NCBI GenBank assembly: GCA_029202485.1
Contig: CP119313.1
Span: 62,001 to 126,000 of the forward strand
Reading direction: 5' to 3'
Length of the DNA: 64,000 bases
DNA from: Candidatus Pedobacter colombiensis
GTDB lineage: Bacteria; Bacteroidota; Bacteroidia; Sphingobacteriales; Sphingobacteriaceae
Below, one piece after another: positions 52,604 to 62,357 of the stretch. The notes under the pieces are model-generated. The model made no database searches. It saw nothing but the letters and a program-made list of their open reading frames with translations, and had not been told where the DNA came from. The position numbers and the translations under genes were made by a program. Positions within the stretch are counted from its first letter, which is position 1. Every line of letters begins with the position of its first letter.

Positions 52604-55600
52604 ATGAAGTGCCTTTGTAAGTTTTATTTCACGGTTCTTTTAATCATTACGGCAAACATCAGTCATGCCTTCGAGCGTCAGGGTCCCATACAGTTTTACT
52701 TCCAGCAATTTGATAACCGAAATGGTTTGTCGAACAGCGCTGTAAATGTGGTTTTTCAGGATAAAGACCAGCTGTTATGGGTTGGTACCTGGGATGGCTT
52801 AAATATGTATGATGGAACAGACTTCAGGGTTTTTAATTACAATAGCGAAAACCCCAACGGTAGCATTGGGAATAATGTGATACAGGACATTAAGGAAGAT
52901 AAAAGCGCAAATATCTGGATCAGTACCATTGGTGGGATTACCCGTTTTGAAAAAGTTACAGGTAAGTTTTTTCCATATTTTTATAATCAGGCTACAAAAA
53001 GAAGTATCGCTGAAAAGGAGTATGAACTGGCAGTAGCTAAAGATGGAACTGTTTTTTGCTATAGTAAAACCTATGGTTTAAGCCGGTTTGATAGAGCTGC
53101 AAACCAATTTAAGCGGATCTCTTCCCCGGTGGGGAACAACCAGGTTGTAAAAATGGAAAGTACTGAAGGTGGATTGATGTGGTTTCTTCAGAATGATGGG
53201 ACATTGATGGCCTGCAAAACCAATCCATCAGGATTAAGTCTGGTCAAAAAAATAAAACATCAAAGTCTGATCAGCAATTTTTTTCCTGTAAACAATAGGA
53301 TTTTCTTTACTGATGACGAAGGAAATTTGTGGACTGTGGACGAGCGTCAGTTTGTGCTCCAAAAAGTAGGTAGCTCGCCGGGAAGTATTAAATCCATGAA
53401 GTATTACCAATCCAATTATATCATCGCCTGGGACGGGCAGGGGATTGGGGTGTTCGATCAAAACTTTAAGCCGGCTGCGCTGATGGAGCAAGAGGTAAAA
53501 CAATTGGCCAATACAAGGGTAACTACAATTGAATCTGCAAAAGATGGCGTATTGTGGATTGGAACTGATGGTAATGGATTGATTAAGATTTATCCAAAGA
53601 TCAATTACTTTGGATTGGTCAATAAGAATAACCTCAATGACTTAAATAAGCCTGTCAGGGCTTTTGCCGAGGTAGATGGAAATTTATGGGTAGGAACCAA
53701 AGGCAGGGGGATTGTGATCTTAAATGATTTCTTAGCTCGTTTTGCGTTACAGCCTTCCAAAGAGGGCCTAAATACAACCAATGGACTTGAAAATAATTCC
53801 GTTTATGCTTTAAAAAAAGGCATTGAACCTTATGTCTACATAGGTACAGATGGAAGTGGAATAGGGATTTATGACTTGATAACAAAGCGTAGCCTGAGCT
53901 GGTCTGATGTTTTGGGCACAGCGGCATTACCTGCATTTGGCTCTGTATATGCTATTTTACAGGATAGAGATAGCTCTTTGTGGCTGGGGACCAGCGGAAG
54001 TGGGCTTATTCATTTAAAATTAACCCAAAATAACCAGGGTGTCTTAAGCGTAAAATACTTCCGTCAATATCTTTCTGGGACAGCAAATGGGCCTGCTAAT
54101 GATATTATTTACGCCTTGAGCAATGGTGATGAGGAGAACCTTTGGATCGCTTGCAGGTATGGGGGATTAAGTATGCTGAATAAGAAGACCGGCCGGTTTA
54201 AAACCTTCAAAGCGGTTTCCTCACCAAACGGCCTTTCTAATAATGACGTGCTATCCTTATATAGGGATGCACAAAAAAGGTTATGGATAGGGACCAGTTA
54301 CGGTTTAAATATGTTGAGCTATGAAGAGTCTTTAAAAGGCAAGCCCATATTTAAGCGCTTTACGATGAATGAGGGCTTGCCAAATAATACCATTCACGCT
54401 ATTGAGGGTGCAAATTCCGGAAGTATTTGGATCAGCACGAATAGGGGCCTGGCTCGGTTAAACCCCGATAATGGTGCCGTGGCCAACTTTAGGGAGAGTG
54501 ATGGCTTACAAAGTAATGAGTTTAGTGACGGTGCAGTTTGGAAATCGTCCCAGGGCTTGCTCTTTTTTGGGGGGATTTATGGCTTTAATTATTTTGTTCC
54601 CGAACGGATTACAGGTAATAAACAGCAACCCAATTTACTGATCTCTGGAATCCAGATGGGCGGTAAAAATCTGGATGAAAATAGGTTGGAGGTGATAAAA
54701 ACTACCCGATCAGAAATTCCTGAATATACGCTGGCGCGTAAAAGCAATTTCTTCCAGTTAAGTCTGAAGCCAATGAGCTTTTTGAATGAAGCTAAGAATG
54801 AACTTGCATACCGACTGGTGGGCCTGGATAAGACATGGAACTATTCGGGGGCCGTGGGTACAATTCTATACAACAACATACCGCCGGGTAATTATACGCT
54901 TCAGGTGAGGTGGAGCAATGGGGAAGGCGTTTGGACAGCCGGAATAAGTGTATTTAAATTGCATGTTGAGCAATACTTTTGGCTAACCTACCCGGCCTTA
55001 TTTGCTTACCTTTTGGTGTTCGGGGCATCTGGCTATGCTTTTCACGTATACCGTAAAAACAAACTGCAGATGAAATACCAATTGCAGATGGAGCATTTGT
55101 TACGTGAAAAGGATGAGGAAGAACATCAACAGCGTTTAAATTTCTTTACCAATATTGCACACGAAATCCAGACACCATTAACAATGATAATGGGTTCTGT
55201 AGAATTGCTCAAAAATAAAGAGCACAACTATTTTATTTCTATTGTCCATCAGCACACAGCCCGGTTAACCTACCTGGTGCAACAGCTGCTGGAGTTTAGG
55301 AAGGCGGAGGCCGGTTACCTGAAAAAGCATGATGATTATGTCGACATCAGCAAGATGTTGGATAGTCTTTCTGAACTGTTTGTCCCTGCCAGCAACAAAA
55401 ACAATCAAAAATATATCAGAACGATTCAGGAGGGAATTGCGGGTTTTATTGATAAGGATAAGTTTGAAAAGGTTCAGTTTAACCTCTTGTCTAATGCCTT
55501 TAAGCACGTGGGGCGCGATGAAACGATTAAGTTTGAAGTGACCTTCGATCCAGCAGAAAGCATCCTGAGCGTGAGTGTTTCCAATTCTGGTTGTACCCTG

Positions 55601-56710
55601 AAAGCGGAACATTTGGAACAAATCTTCAATAAGTTCTATGTCAGCAATGAGCAGCAAACAGAAAAGTTTAGTACAGGTATAGGTCTGGCCTTTACGAAAG
55701 AACTGGCTACTTTGATGGGGGCAGATATTAAGGTTAGTCTACAAAATGACTGGATAGATTTTAGGGTAAAGCTACAGCTGGCCACGGTTGAAGGTAAGGA
55801 TGCAAAGGTCATTACCTCTGCTCCCTCTGCATTGTATGAATCATTGGTGCAGGTTTATGAGCAACCAGAAATGAGTACTGCGGAAGCAGAAAATAAAAAT
55901 AGCCTGATTGATGACCTGCAGCAGTCGGATAAGCCCAGTATTTTATTGGTCGAGGATGAACCAGAGCTCCGGTACCTGATTAAAAACGTATTGAAAGATC
56001 AGTATGTAATCTACGAGGCGGGTACGGGTGTGGAAGCGCAGGCTTTTTTACAGAAAACACTGCCAGCCTTGATCATCAGCGATGTGATGATGCCCGATAT
56101 GAATGGGCTAGAGCTCTGCCGGGTAGTGAAACAAACGCCAGCATGGGCGCAGATTCCTTTTGTAATTTTATCGGCAAGGGGCTCTGAAGACAATAAAGCG
56201 GAAGGTTATGAACTGGGTGCCGATGCCTATATTCCTAAACCTTTTCAGATCAATTACCTCCATGTGAGGATTCGTAAGTTGTTAGACTACCGGGCCAGAA
56301 TGCAAAGCTTGATTAAAGATCAGCATATTACCAACCAGTTTATGGATGCTGATATTGCAGATACGGATAAGAAATTTCTGGAAAGCCTGCTAAAGGTGAT
56401 TGAAAATAATTTAAATGAGCCTGAACTGAATGCTTCGACCATAGAAGATGCATTAGCGATCAGTAAAATGCAATTGTATCGCAGATTAAAATCGCTGGCC
56501 GGAATGACACCTGCAGAGTTCATCAAAAGGATCCGTTTAAAGCATGCCGCAGATATGCTGATTGCCTCACAGTATACCGTTTCTGAAATTTTTTACCGCA
56601 CCGGTTTCAACAATAAATCTTATTTCTTCAGAGAGTTTAAAAAGATTTACCATTGCGCGCCAAATGAGTATCGGCAGCAGCAATACGAAGAGAATCCAAC
56701 TACTTTGTAA
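52604..56710 (+). CDS. Hybrid two-component sensor/regulator (HTCS)
   Basis: A 1368-residue one-protein signalling system typical of polysaccharide utilisation loci. After a signal peptide, about residues 30-730 are beta-propeller repeats (motifs like LLWVGTWDGLNMYD, SIWISTNRGLARLN), then a Y_Y_Y domain to about 790, and a transmembrane helix near 800-820 (YPALFAYLLVFGASGYAF). The kinase has FFTNIAHEIQTPLT (phospho-His), FNLLSNAFKHV and STGIGLAFTKEL. The receiver (about 1110-1225) has IISDVMMPDMNG (phospho-Asp), and the AraC DNA-binding domain covers about 1260-1365. The G1 box reads VSNSGCTL, with Asn in place of the usual Asp. It controls the genes downstream. Confidence 0.95.
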   Translation: MKCLCKFYFTVLLIITANISHAFERQGPIQFYFQQFDNRNGLSNSAVNVVFQDKDQLLWVGTWDGLNMYDGTDFRVFNYNSENPNGSIGNNVIQDIKEDKSANIWISTIGGITRFEKVTGKFFPYFYNQATKRSIAEKEYELAVAKDGTVFCYSKTYGLSRFDRAANQFKRISSPVGNNQVVKMESTEGGLMWFLQNDGTLMACKTNPSGLSLVKKIKHQSLISNFFPVNNRIFFTDDEGNLWTVDERQFVLQKVGSSPGSIKSMKYYQSNYIIAWDGQGIGVFDQNFKPAALMEQEVKQLANTRVTTIESAKDGVLWIGTDGNGLIKIYPKINYFGLVNKNNLNDLNKPVRAFAEVDGNLWVGTKGRGIVILNDFLARFALQPSKEGLNTTNGLENNSVYALKKGIEPYVYIGTDGSGIGIYDLITKRSLSWSDVLGTAALPAFGSVYAILQDRDSSLWLGTSGSGLIHLKLTQNNQGVLSVKYFRQYLSGTANGPANDIIYALSNGDEENLWIACRYGGLSMLNKKTGRFKTFKAVSSPNGLSNNDVLSLYRDAQKRLWIGTSYGLNMLSYEESLKGKPIFKRFTMNEGLPNNTIHAIEGANSGSIWISTNRGLARLNPDNGAVANFRESDGLQSNEFSDGAVWKSSQGLLFFGGIYGFNYFVPERITGNKQQPNLLISGIQMGGKNLDENRLEVIKTTRSEIPEYTLARKSNFFQLSLKPMSFLNEAKNELAYRLVGLDKTWNYSGAVGTILYNNIPPGNYTLQVRWSNGEGVWTAGISVFKLHVEQYFWLTYPALFAYLLVFGASGYAFHVYRKNKLQMKYQLQMEHLLREKDEEEHQQRLNFFTNIAHEIQTPLTMIMGSVELLKNKEHNYFISIVHQHTARLTYLVQQLLEFRKAEAGYLKKHDDYVDISKMLDSLSELFVPASNKNNQKYIRTIQEGIAGFIDKDKFEKVQFNLLSNAFKHVGRDETIKFEVTFDPAESILSVSVSNSGCTLKAEHLEQIFNKFYVSNEQQTEKFSTGIGLAFTKELATLMGADIKVSLQNDWIDFRVKLQLATVEGKDAKVITSAPSALYESLVQVYEQPEMSTAEAENKNSLIDDLQQSDKPSILLVEDEPELRYLIKNVLKDQYVIYEAGTGVEAQAFLQKTLPALIISDVMMPDMNGLELCRVVKQTPAWAQIPFVILSARGSEDNKAEGYELGADAYIPKPFQINYLHVRIRKLLDYRARMQSLIKDQHITNQFMDADIADTDKKFLESLLKVIENNLNEPELNASTIEDALAISKMQLYRRLKSLAGMTPAEFIKRIRLKHAADMLIASQYTVSEIFYRTGFNNKSYFFREFKKIYHCAPNEYRQQQYEENPTTL

Positions 56711-56744
56711 CTATAGTGAACTAAAATGTAATTATAGTGCACTA
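56706..56744 (+). promoter_or_regulatory. Two 18-nt direct repeats, 21 bp apart
   Basis: TGTAACTATAGTGAACTA at 56706-56723 and TGTAATTATAGTGCACTA at 56727-56744 match at 16 of 18 positions, with starts 21 bp apart, two helical turns. A -7-like TAAATTTG lies at 56764-56771, so the second copy abuts the -33 position. This layout suits an AraC-type activator. Confidence 0.65.
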
Positions 56745-56763
56745 GTTCAGAGCGAGTCCGGCA

Positions 56764-56771
56764 TAAATTTG
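56764..56771 (+). promoter_or_regulatory. Possible -7 element of the utilisation locus
   Basis: TAAATTTG fits TAnnTTTG, 21 nt before the ATG at 56793. No TTG at -33; an activated promoter would not need one. Confidence 0.45.
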
Positions 56772-56792
56772 TGATAACCAAATAGTCAGACG

Positions 56793-59204
56793 ATGAACCG
56801 TAAATTATCAAGCCGTTTTTCTCCGGTAACTTTCACGTTAATACTCTTTACTTTTTTGTCCTGGAACTTTAATGCTTCCGGACAAAGGTTACATCTAAAA
56901 GCTTTAGGGGATACGGTCAATGGATTTAAGGTTGGTCTTTTCGATGCTGAGCGACAGGTCTTAAATAATGAGGATGAATTCTCTCTCTTGATCTCCAATA
57001 CAGACTTAAGCGAAGAGGTCTTAATATCGGGCTGGAAGGGCAGACAATGGAGCGGCAATGACAGCACCATTACCTTAACAAGAGCAAGCTATATACCCGA
57101 ATTTGATGTAAATCTCCATGTAGCGGTAACTTATAAGGTGATCAATAAGCATGTAGTTAAGAAAACCATCCAGTTGTTTCAGCCGGGAATGCCGTTGATG
57201 TACTATACTTTGAAGGAGAAATTTGTACCTGCCGAAAAACCGGCTAAGTACGTAAGCTTTGAGTATGATCATTTCCCGGGAGGCTTTGCACACGAAATGT
57301 TTCCTGCCCTGGGCTATGTGGACCATAACAATACGCTGGTTGGCTTTTTGGTGGATGCGGGATATAAAAATCAATATACGCGTACTACCCGCCGTAGATT
57401 TAGTGGTCGTGGGGGAGGTTTTGTAGGCATGCGTAAACTACCCGACCCGCAACTGCTCTCTGTAGCCACCCTTGCGGAACAAGCTGCGGATCATGATTAT
57501 GTGCAGATGACATTCGGCGAAATGTATAACCTGGATGCAGGAAAAGAAACGGTAGTCACCAGTATACCTTCAGCACAAAGCGGTATGGAAATGATTGTCC
57601 CCTTAAAAGGGCAGCAGGTTTACACCATCTCCTTTATGTGTAAAGGGGATACCGCTTTAGCCTTAAAATTATTTAGAGTTAAGAACGGGAAAAAGACGAT
57701 AGAGCTGGAGCATGGCTTGAAGTATATTGACAATTTTAAGGTTAAAGAAAACGACTGGATCTTGTTTAAGGGGAGCATTCTGGTGCCTTATATACAAGAT
57801 GATAGCGTTTCACTTTTTATAGGCACACCGGCTAATAAAGCAAGTAAGCTGCAAATCAAAGACCTGCAAATTGTAGCACATCAGCCGGCTTCCGAGCCTT
57901 ACAATGTGCTTCCTATGGGAGAAGCTGCGGAAAAAACAAGTTACCTGTTTGTTGAGCCCTGGAAAGATCACCATGCGTTTATGCTTTCTTCGCAAACCCG
58001 ACTGGCTGAAGGCATGGGCTTTAGAGGATCGCAGATAGAAAAAATGTTGTACGGCAATATGAATATGCTGACCTGGATTAATGGGGTGAATGACTTTAAG
58101 CCTTTTAATGTGCCGAACATGAATTATTCGCCGGACATGTATAACCGGGACTCCTTTTTTTCTATTGTTGCCACATATAACAAGACTTTGAACCTAAGTA
58201 TTTGGGATCAATGGGCTAAAACCCAAACTCCAAAAGGGGGGATAGGTACGATCATCACACCTTATATGGGCTCTGTGGAGGCCAAAGATAATGAGGCGAC
58301 TATAGAATGGTTGATCTGGGCGATGCTGAATAAAAGAAGATTTAACGTTACGCCGCCGGAAGATAAGATCAGAAAGGCTGTTGATTATGTCTTGAATGAA
58401 TTTGATGGAGGCAAGGATGGAATATGCCGTTCACATTTTTCTATGAGCCAGGTTGATATCGTGGATTATAAGCCAAAAACCGACCGCCTGGCAGTAAATC
58501 AGGGGATGCTGGCCATTGCATTAAGAACCATCAAAGAACTGGGCTTCCCAATAGAAGAGTCTTATATCCAAAAAGCGGAGCAGGAATACCGAAAATTTTA
58601 TGATCCGAAAAGGAAGCACCTGTTGTTTGATCGTAATTATCCTGATATCATCAGTCTTACCGATCTGGAACCGGAATTCTATTCGCTATGGTTGTTTAAC
58701 CGGCCGTTGCTGACAGATGAGATGGTGATTAACCACCTGGAACAAATGCCTTTGCTCAATAAAGTTGCCAATGCCCCACATCCTGAATACGGAACCACAG
58801 CGCCAATATGTGTAAGGTTAACCAATGATAAGCAAGGGTATGCTTATCTGAGCGCTGATTATCAGCCATTCGCCGAATTTGGTGCAGCTAATTATGCCGA
58901 TGGTAAAAGCGATGGTTTTTATTATAACGGGGGCAGTTGGTTGAGGGGCGAATATTGCGCTTATGTAGCAGGCCTTAAACACGGTTGGAAAAAAGCTCCG
59001 AAACTGATGGAGAACCGGGTTTGGGCAGAAATTAATTTAAATCCAAAGTGGCCCTTTAGCAAGGAGTTTATCCCCACAAAATGGACAACAACAGCTTCCT
59101 GGTGGCCATCCACCCAGGGCTTGTGCTGGAATGTGTTTCTCCTGATGGCCAATGAAGTTGCGGGACTTCGAACACCGGATATGGATCCTGATTATAGCAA
59201 ATAA
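56793..59204 (+). CDS. Secreted protein, possible new glycosidase-like family
   Basis: An 803-residue protein with a signal peptide ending NASGQ. About 35-260 looks beta-rich (LISNTDLSEEVLISGWKGRQ, YVSFEYDHFPGGFAHEM), about 270-370 is a likely beta-sandwich (YTISFMCKGDTALALKLFRV), and 385-800 is helix-rich with aromatic and acidic patches (MYNRDSFFSIVATYN, VEAKDNEATIEWLIWAM, DLEPEFYSLWLFNRPLL, FYYNGGSWLRGEYCAYVAGL), resembling alpha/alpha six-hairpin glycosidases such as GH63-type enzymes. I cannot assign a family. Position between the sensor and SusC points to glycan processing at the cell surface or in the periplasm. Confidence 0.6.
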   Translation: MNRKLSSRFSPVTFTLILFTFLSWNFNASGQRLHLKALGDTVNGFKVGLFDAERQVLNNEDEFSLLISNTDLSEEVLISGWKGRQWSGNDSTITLTRASYIPEFDVNLHVAVTYKVINKHVVKKTIQLFQPGMPLMYYTLKEKFVPAEKPAKYVSFEYDHFPGGFAHEMFPALGYVDHNNTLVGFLVDAGYKNQYTRTTRRRFSGRGGGFVGMRKLPDPQLLSVATLAEQAADHDYVQMTFGEMYNLDAGKETVVTSIPSAQSGMEMIVPLKGQQVYTISFMCKGDTALALKLFRVKNGKKTIELEHGLKYIDNFKVKENDWILFKGSILVPYIQDDSVSLFIGTPANKASKLQIKDLQIVAHQPASEPYNVLPMGEAAEKTSYLFVEPWKDHHAFMLSSQTRLAEGMGFRGSQIEKMLYGNMNMLTWINGVNDFKPFNVPNMNYSPDMYNRDSFFSIVATYNKTLNLSIWDQWAKTQTPKGGIGTIITPYMGSVEAKDNEATIEWLIWAMLNKRRFNVTPPEDKIRKAVDYVLNEFDGGKDGICRSHFSMSQVDIVDYKPKTDRLAVNQGMLAIALRTIKELGFPIEESYIQKAEQEYRKFYDPKRKHLLFDRNYPDIISLTDLEPEFYSLWLFNRPLLTDEMVINHLEQMPLLNKVANAPHPEYGTTAPICVRLTNDKQGYAYLSADYQPFAEFGAANYADGKSDGFYYNGGSWLRGEYCAYVAGLKHGWKKAPKLMENRVWAEINLNPKWPFSKEFIPTKWTTTASWWPSTQGLCWNVFLLMANEVAGLRTPDMDPDYSK

Positions 59205-59257
59205 TTGAATTGATGAAATAATTTTTAATGAATTAAACTTTTACAAATTCTAACCAA

Positions 59258-62200
59258 ATGAAAGTAAAAATCAACCATGTGTGGCTCATCTTGCTAGTTA
59301 TAGCATTTTCAAGCCAAAGCCTCCACGCTCAGACTAAGGTGTCTGGAACGGTTAGAGACGAAAATAATCAGCCTTTTCCGGGTGTTATTGTTCAGCAATT
59401 GAATACGCAGAACAAAACAGCTACTGATGCCAATGGAAAGTATGTGCTTACCTTACATGATGGTGCAAAGTCATTGGTGTTCAGTTATGTGGGGTATACT
59501 TCTTTAACACTCCCTTATGATGGTGCGGGCGCTTTAAATACCGCACTGAAACCACTGGCTTCTGATTTAAATGAAGTAGTGATCATGGGGTATACCACGC
59601 AACGTAAATCAATTATTTCCGGTGCAGTTGGTACGTTGAATATGGAAGATGCAGAAAAGCGACGTGTGGCTGATGTGGCTCAGGTATTGCAGGGACAGGT
59701 GGCAGGGGTTCAGGTTACCCAAAGTACTGGTGCTCCGGGCGATCCCATCAGTATTCGAATTCGTGGTGTAACTACTAATGGTGATAACAATCCATTGTTT
59801 ATCGTGGATGGAATTCCATCAAGGGACATTACTTTTTTGAATCCTGCAGATATAAAAACACTGACCGTGTTAAAGGATGCATCCTCGGCGGCTATGTATG
59901 GTTCCAGAGCTGCTGCGGGAGTGGTTGTCATTACGACCAAAATGGGGGTAATCGGAACCAGTAAATTGGATGTTAATTATTACAATGGCATCCAGCAGGC
60001 TGTGAATCTGCCAAAAATGCTGAATGCCACTCAATACATGGATAAAATGGAGGAGGCCTGGAACAATTCAAATTTTACAGGTCAGAATCCATATACAAAA
60101 GATAAAGGGCGGGCAGATTTTGCGAATACGAATTGGTTAGATGAATTATTTGTATTGGGACACTCGCAAAATTCACAGTTAACAGCAAGCGGTGGCAGTG
60201 AAAAGGTGCAGTATCTGATTTCGGGTGCCTATTACAAGCAAAATGGAATTGTAATCTATGATAATGACCAATTTCAACGCATAGACTTCAGGACAAATAT
60301 CAATGCCAATTTAACAAACCGCCTGGCAATAGGTACCAATTTACAGCTTTCTTATACCATTCAGGACAAACTTTCTTCTGAGGGCGATGCACCTGGAATT
60401 ATGCGCCATGCCATGATCAGGCCGCCAATCATTCCGGTTTATAAAAGTGTAACTGATCCTACCTATAATCCGGACGATCCTTTTACTGATTTGCCTTTTT
60501 ATACTACGCCATGGAATAGCGATGCTAACCACTATGAGTTTAGCGCCAATCCGATTGCATTGGCAAAGTATGCTAACGACAAAAGATCAAATTATAAAAC
60601 CTTTGGTAGTTTTTTTGGAGAGTATTCCTTTCTACGCGATAAGGAGCTTAAGTTCAGGACAATGATAGGGGTTGATTTAAATATGAGTCATAATAAAGCA
60701 TTCTTTAAAAACTTTGGAGACCCTGATGGTGGCGGAAATTCTGTCGATGCTGGCTTAGGTCGTCAAAATCGCCCAAATCAATTGGCAGAAGAGCGGGCTC
60801 AGTCGTTCACTTTCACATGGAACAATACCTTGAATTATCATAAAAAAATCGATAAACATGAAATCAGTGCATTGGTGGGAAGCGAGTATATTTCAAATTA
60901 TGCGTCCGGGATATCCGCTTCAAGAACAAGGTACGCGTATGACCGCTCAACCTTTCAGTATATTGATTATGGCTCTACATCAACTACTTTAGCAGATGGC
61001 ACGGTAGTGAACGACCTTTGGAATGGAGGTTCTGCATCGGAGTGGGCACTTTTATCCTTCTTTGGTTCGGCAACATATATTTATGATAGCCGCTATGTGC
61101 TTACTGGTAATTTAAGAGCAGACGGTTCCTCCCGTTTCGGTCCAAACAACAGATGGGGATACTTCCCTTCCGTTTCTGCCGCATGGATTATTTCTCAGGA
61201 ACGCTTTATGAAAAGTGTCGATTGGATATCAAATTTAAAACTCAGAGTTAGCAGCGGAAAGTTGGGTAACCAGGAGATAGATGACTTCGCTTATCTGACT
61301 ACCCTTAAAAAGGATGGGGATAAGTATGTGGTAAAACGCTATGGAAATCCGGATTTGAAATGGGAAACCACAACGCAAAACGATGTCGGTTTTGATGTTG
61401 GTTTTTTGAATGACAAGTTTAGCTTTTCGGCAGATTACTTTATGAAAAAAACTACAGGTATTTTATTGCCCGTCTTCTTACCTAAAATTGCGGGAGATGT
61501 GCTTCCAACGATTGTAAACGCAGGTGAAGTCACCAATAAAGGATTTGAGTTTACGCTGGGTTTTAAAAATAATGCAAATGCTTTTAAATATCATATAGAT
61601 GCCAATATGGCAACGGTGAAGAATGTCGCGATGCTGGATCCTAATTTCCCGGGTTTGGGAACAAGGCCAATCAACTCGTTTTATGGCCGGAAGATGATTG
61701 GAATTTACCAAAATGAGGCTGAAATAATTAATTATTTATTTGGTACGCCAAACCCGCTGGATGCTGTTAAACCGGGTGACGTGAAGTTCGCCGATTTGAA
61801 TGGGGATGGAAGAATAACCGATGATGACCAGACCTATCTGGGGAATTCGATTCCTAAATTCTCTTATGGCTTAAATGTGGGCGGTAGCTTTAAAGGTTTT
61901 GACCTTTCCATTTTCTTTCAGGGGGTGCAAGGCGTTGATAAATACAACGACTTGAAAAAGATTACCGATTTTGATACACGTCCCTTTAATCACAGTACCC
62001 GGGTTCTGGAGGCCTGGCATGGCGAAGGAACGAGCAATACCATGCCTCGTACTACCTTTAATGACAATGGCAGTAGTAAAGCGTCCAGCCTTTTTGTAGA
62101 GGATGCTTCTTATTTGCGCCTTAAGAATGTGGAATTGGGGTATTCATTTAATCCGGCGTTTTTTAACGTGATCGGAGTTAAAGGGCTGCGCATTTACGCC

Positions 62201-62338
62201 TCTGCTCAAAATCTCTTTACCATTACGAAGTACACAGGGTTAGATCCCGAATCTACCAACGAAAGTACCAATCTAATGGATCAGGGGACTTACCCGCAAT
62301 CCAGGGCATTTCTATTTGGCGTAAATGTTAAGTTTTAA
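59258..62338 (+). CDS. susC: SusC/RagA TonB-linked outer-membrane protein
   Basis: A 1026-residue transporter that takes up oligosaccharides across the outer membrane with TonB energy, working with SusD. After a signal peptide (ends LHAQ) comes the carboxypeptidase-like domain (about 27-105, VSGTVRDENNQPFPGVIVQQ), a TonB-box-like DLNEVVIMGY, the plug (ADVAQVLQGQVAGVQVTQ, DDPN-like SIRIRGVTTNGDNNPLFIVD described in part, VLKDASSAAMYGSRAAAGVV) and a 22-strand-type barrel ending FGVNVKF. The susD gene starts 20 nt downstream. Confidence 0.95.
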   Translation: MKVKINHVWLILLVIAFSSQSLHAQTKVSGTVRDENNQPFPGVIVQQLNTQNKTATDANGKYVLTLHDGAKSLVFSYVGYTSLTLPYDGAGALNTALKPLASDLNEVVIMGYTTQRKSIISGAVGTLNMEDAEKRRVADVAQVLQGQVAGVQVTQSTGAPGDPISIRIRGVTTNGDNNPLFIVDGIPSRDITFLNPADIKTLTVLKDASSAAMYGSRAAAGVVVITTKMGVIGTSKLDVNYYNGIQQAVNLPKMLNATQYMDKMEEAWNNSNFTGQNPYTKDKGRADFANTNWLDELFVLGHSQNSQLTASGGSEKVQYLISGAYYKQNGIVIYDNDQFQRIDFRTNINANLTNRLAIGTNLQLSYTIQDKLSSEGDAPGIMRHAMIRPPIIPVYKSVTDPTYNPDDPFTDLPFYTTPWNSDANHYEFSANPIALAKYANDKRSNYKTFGSFFGEYSFLRDKELKFRTMIGVDLNMSHNKAFFKNFGDPDGGGNSVDAGLGRQNRPNQLAEERAQSFTFTWNNTLNYHKKIDKHEISALVGSEYISNYASGISASRTRYAYDRSTFQYIDYGSTSTTLADGTVVNDLWNGGSASEWALLSFFGSATYIYDSRYVLTGNLRADGSSRFGPNNRWGYFPSVSAAWIISQERFMKSVDWISNLKLRVSSGKLGNQEIDDFAYLTTLKKDGDKYVVKRYGNPDLKWETTTQNDVGFDVGFLNDKFSFSADYFMKKTTGILLPVFLPKIAGDVLPTIVNAGEVTNKGFEFTLGFKNNANAFKYHIDANMATVKNVAMLDPNFPGLGTRPINSFYGRKMIGIYQNEAEIINYLFGTPNPLDAVKPGDVKFADLNGDGRITDDDQTYLGNSIPKFSYGLNVGGSFKGFDLSIFFQGVQGVDKYNDLKKITDFDTRPFNHSTRVLEAWHGEGTSNTMPRTTFNDNGSSKASSLFVEDASYLRLKNVELGYSFNPAFFNVIGVKGLRIYASAQNLFTITKYTGLDPESTNESTNLMDQGTYPQSRAFLFGVNVKF

Positions 62339-62357
62339 CTATTTAAAGAATGTGATA

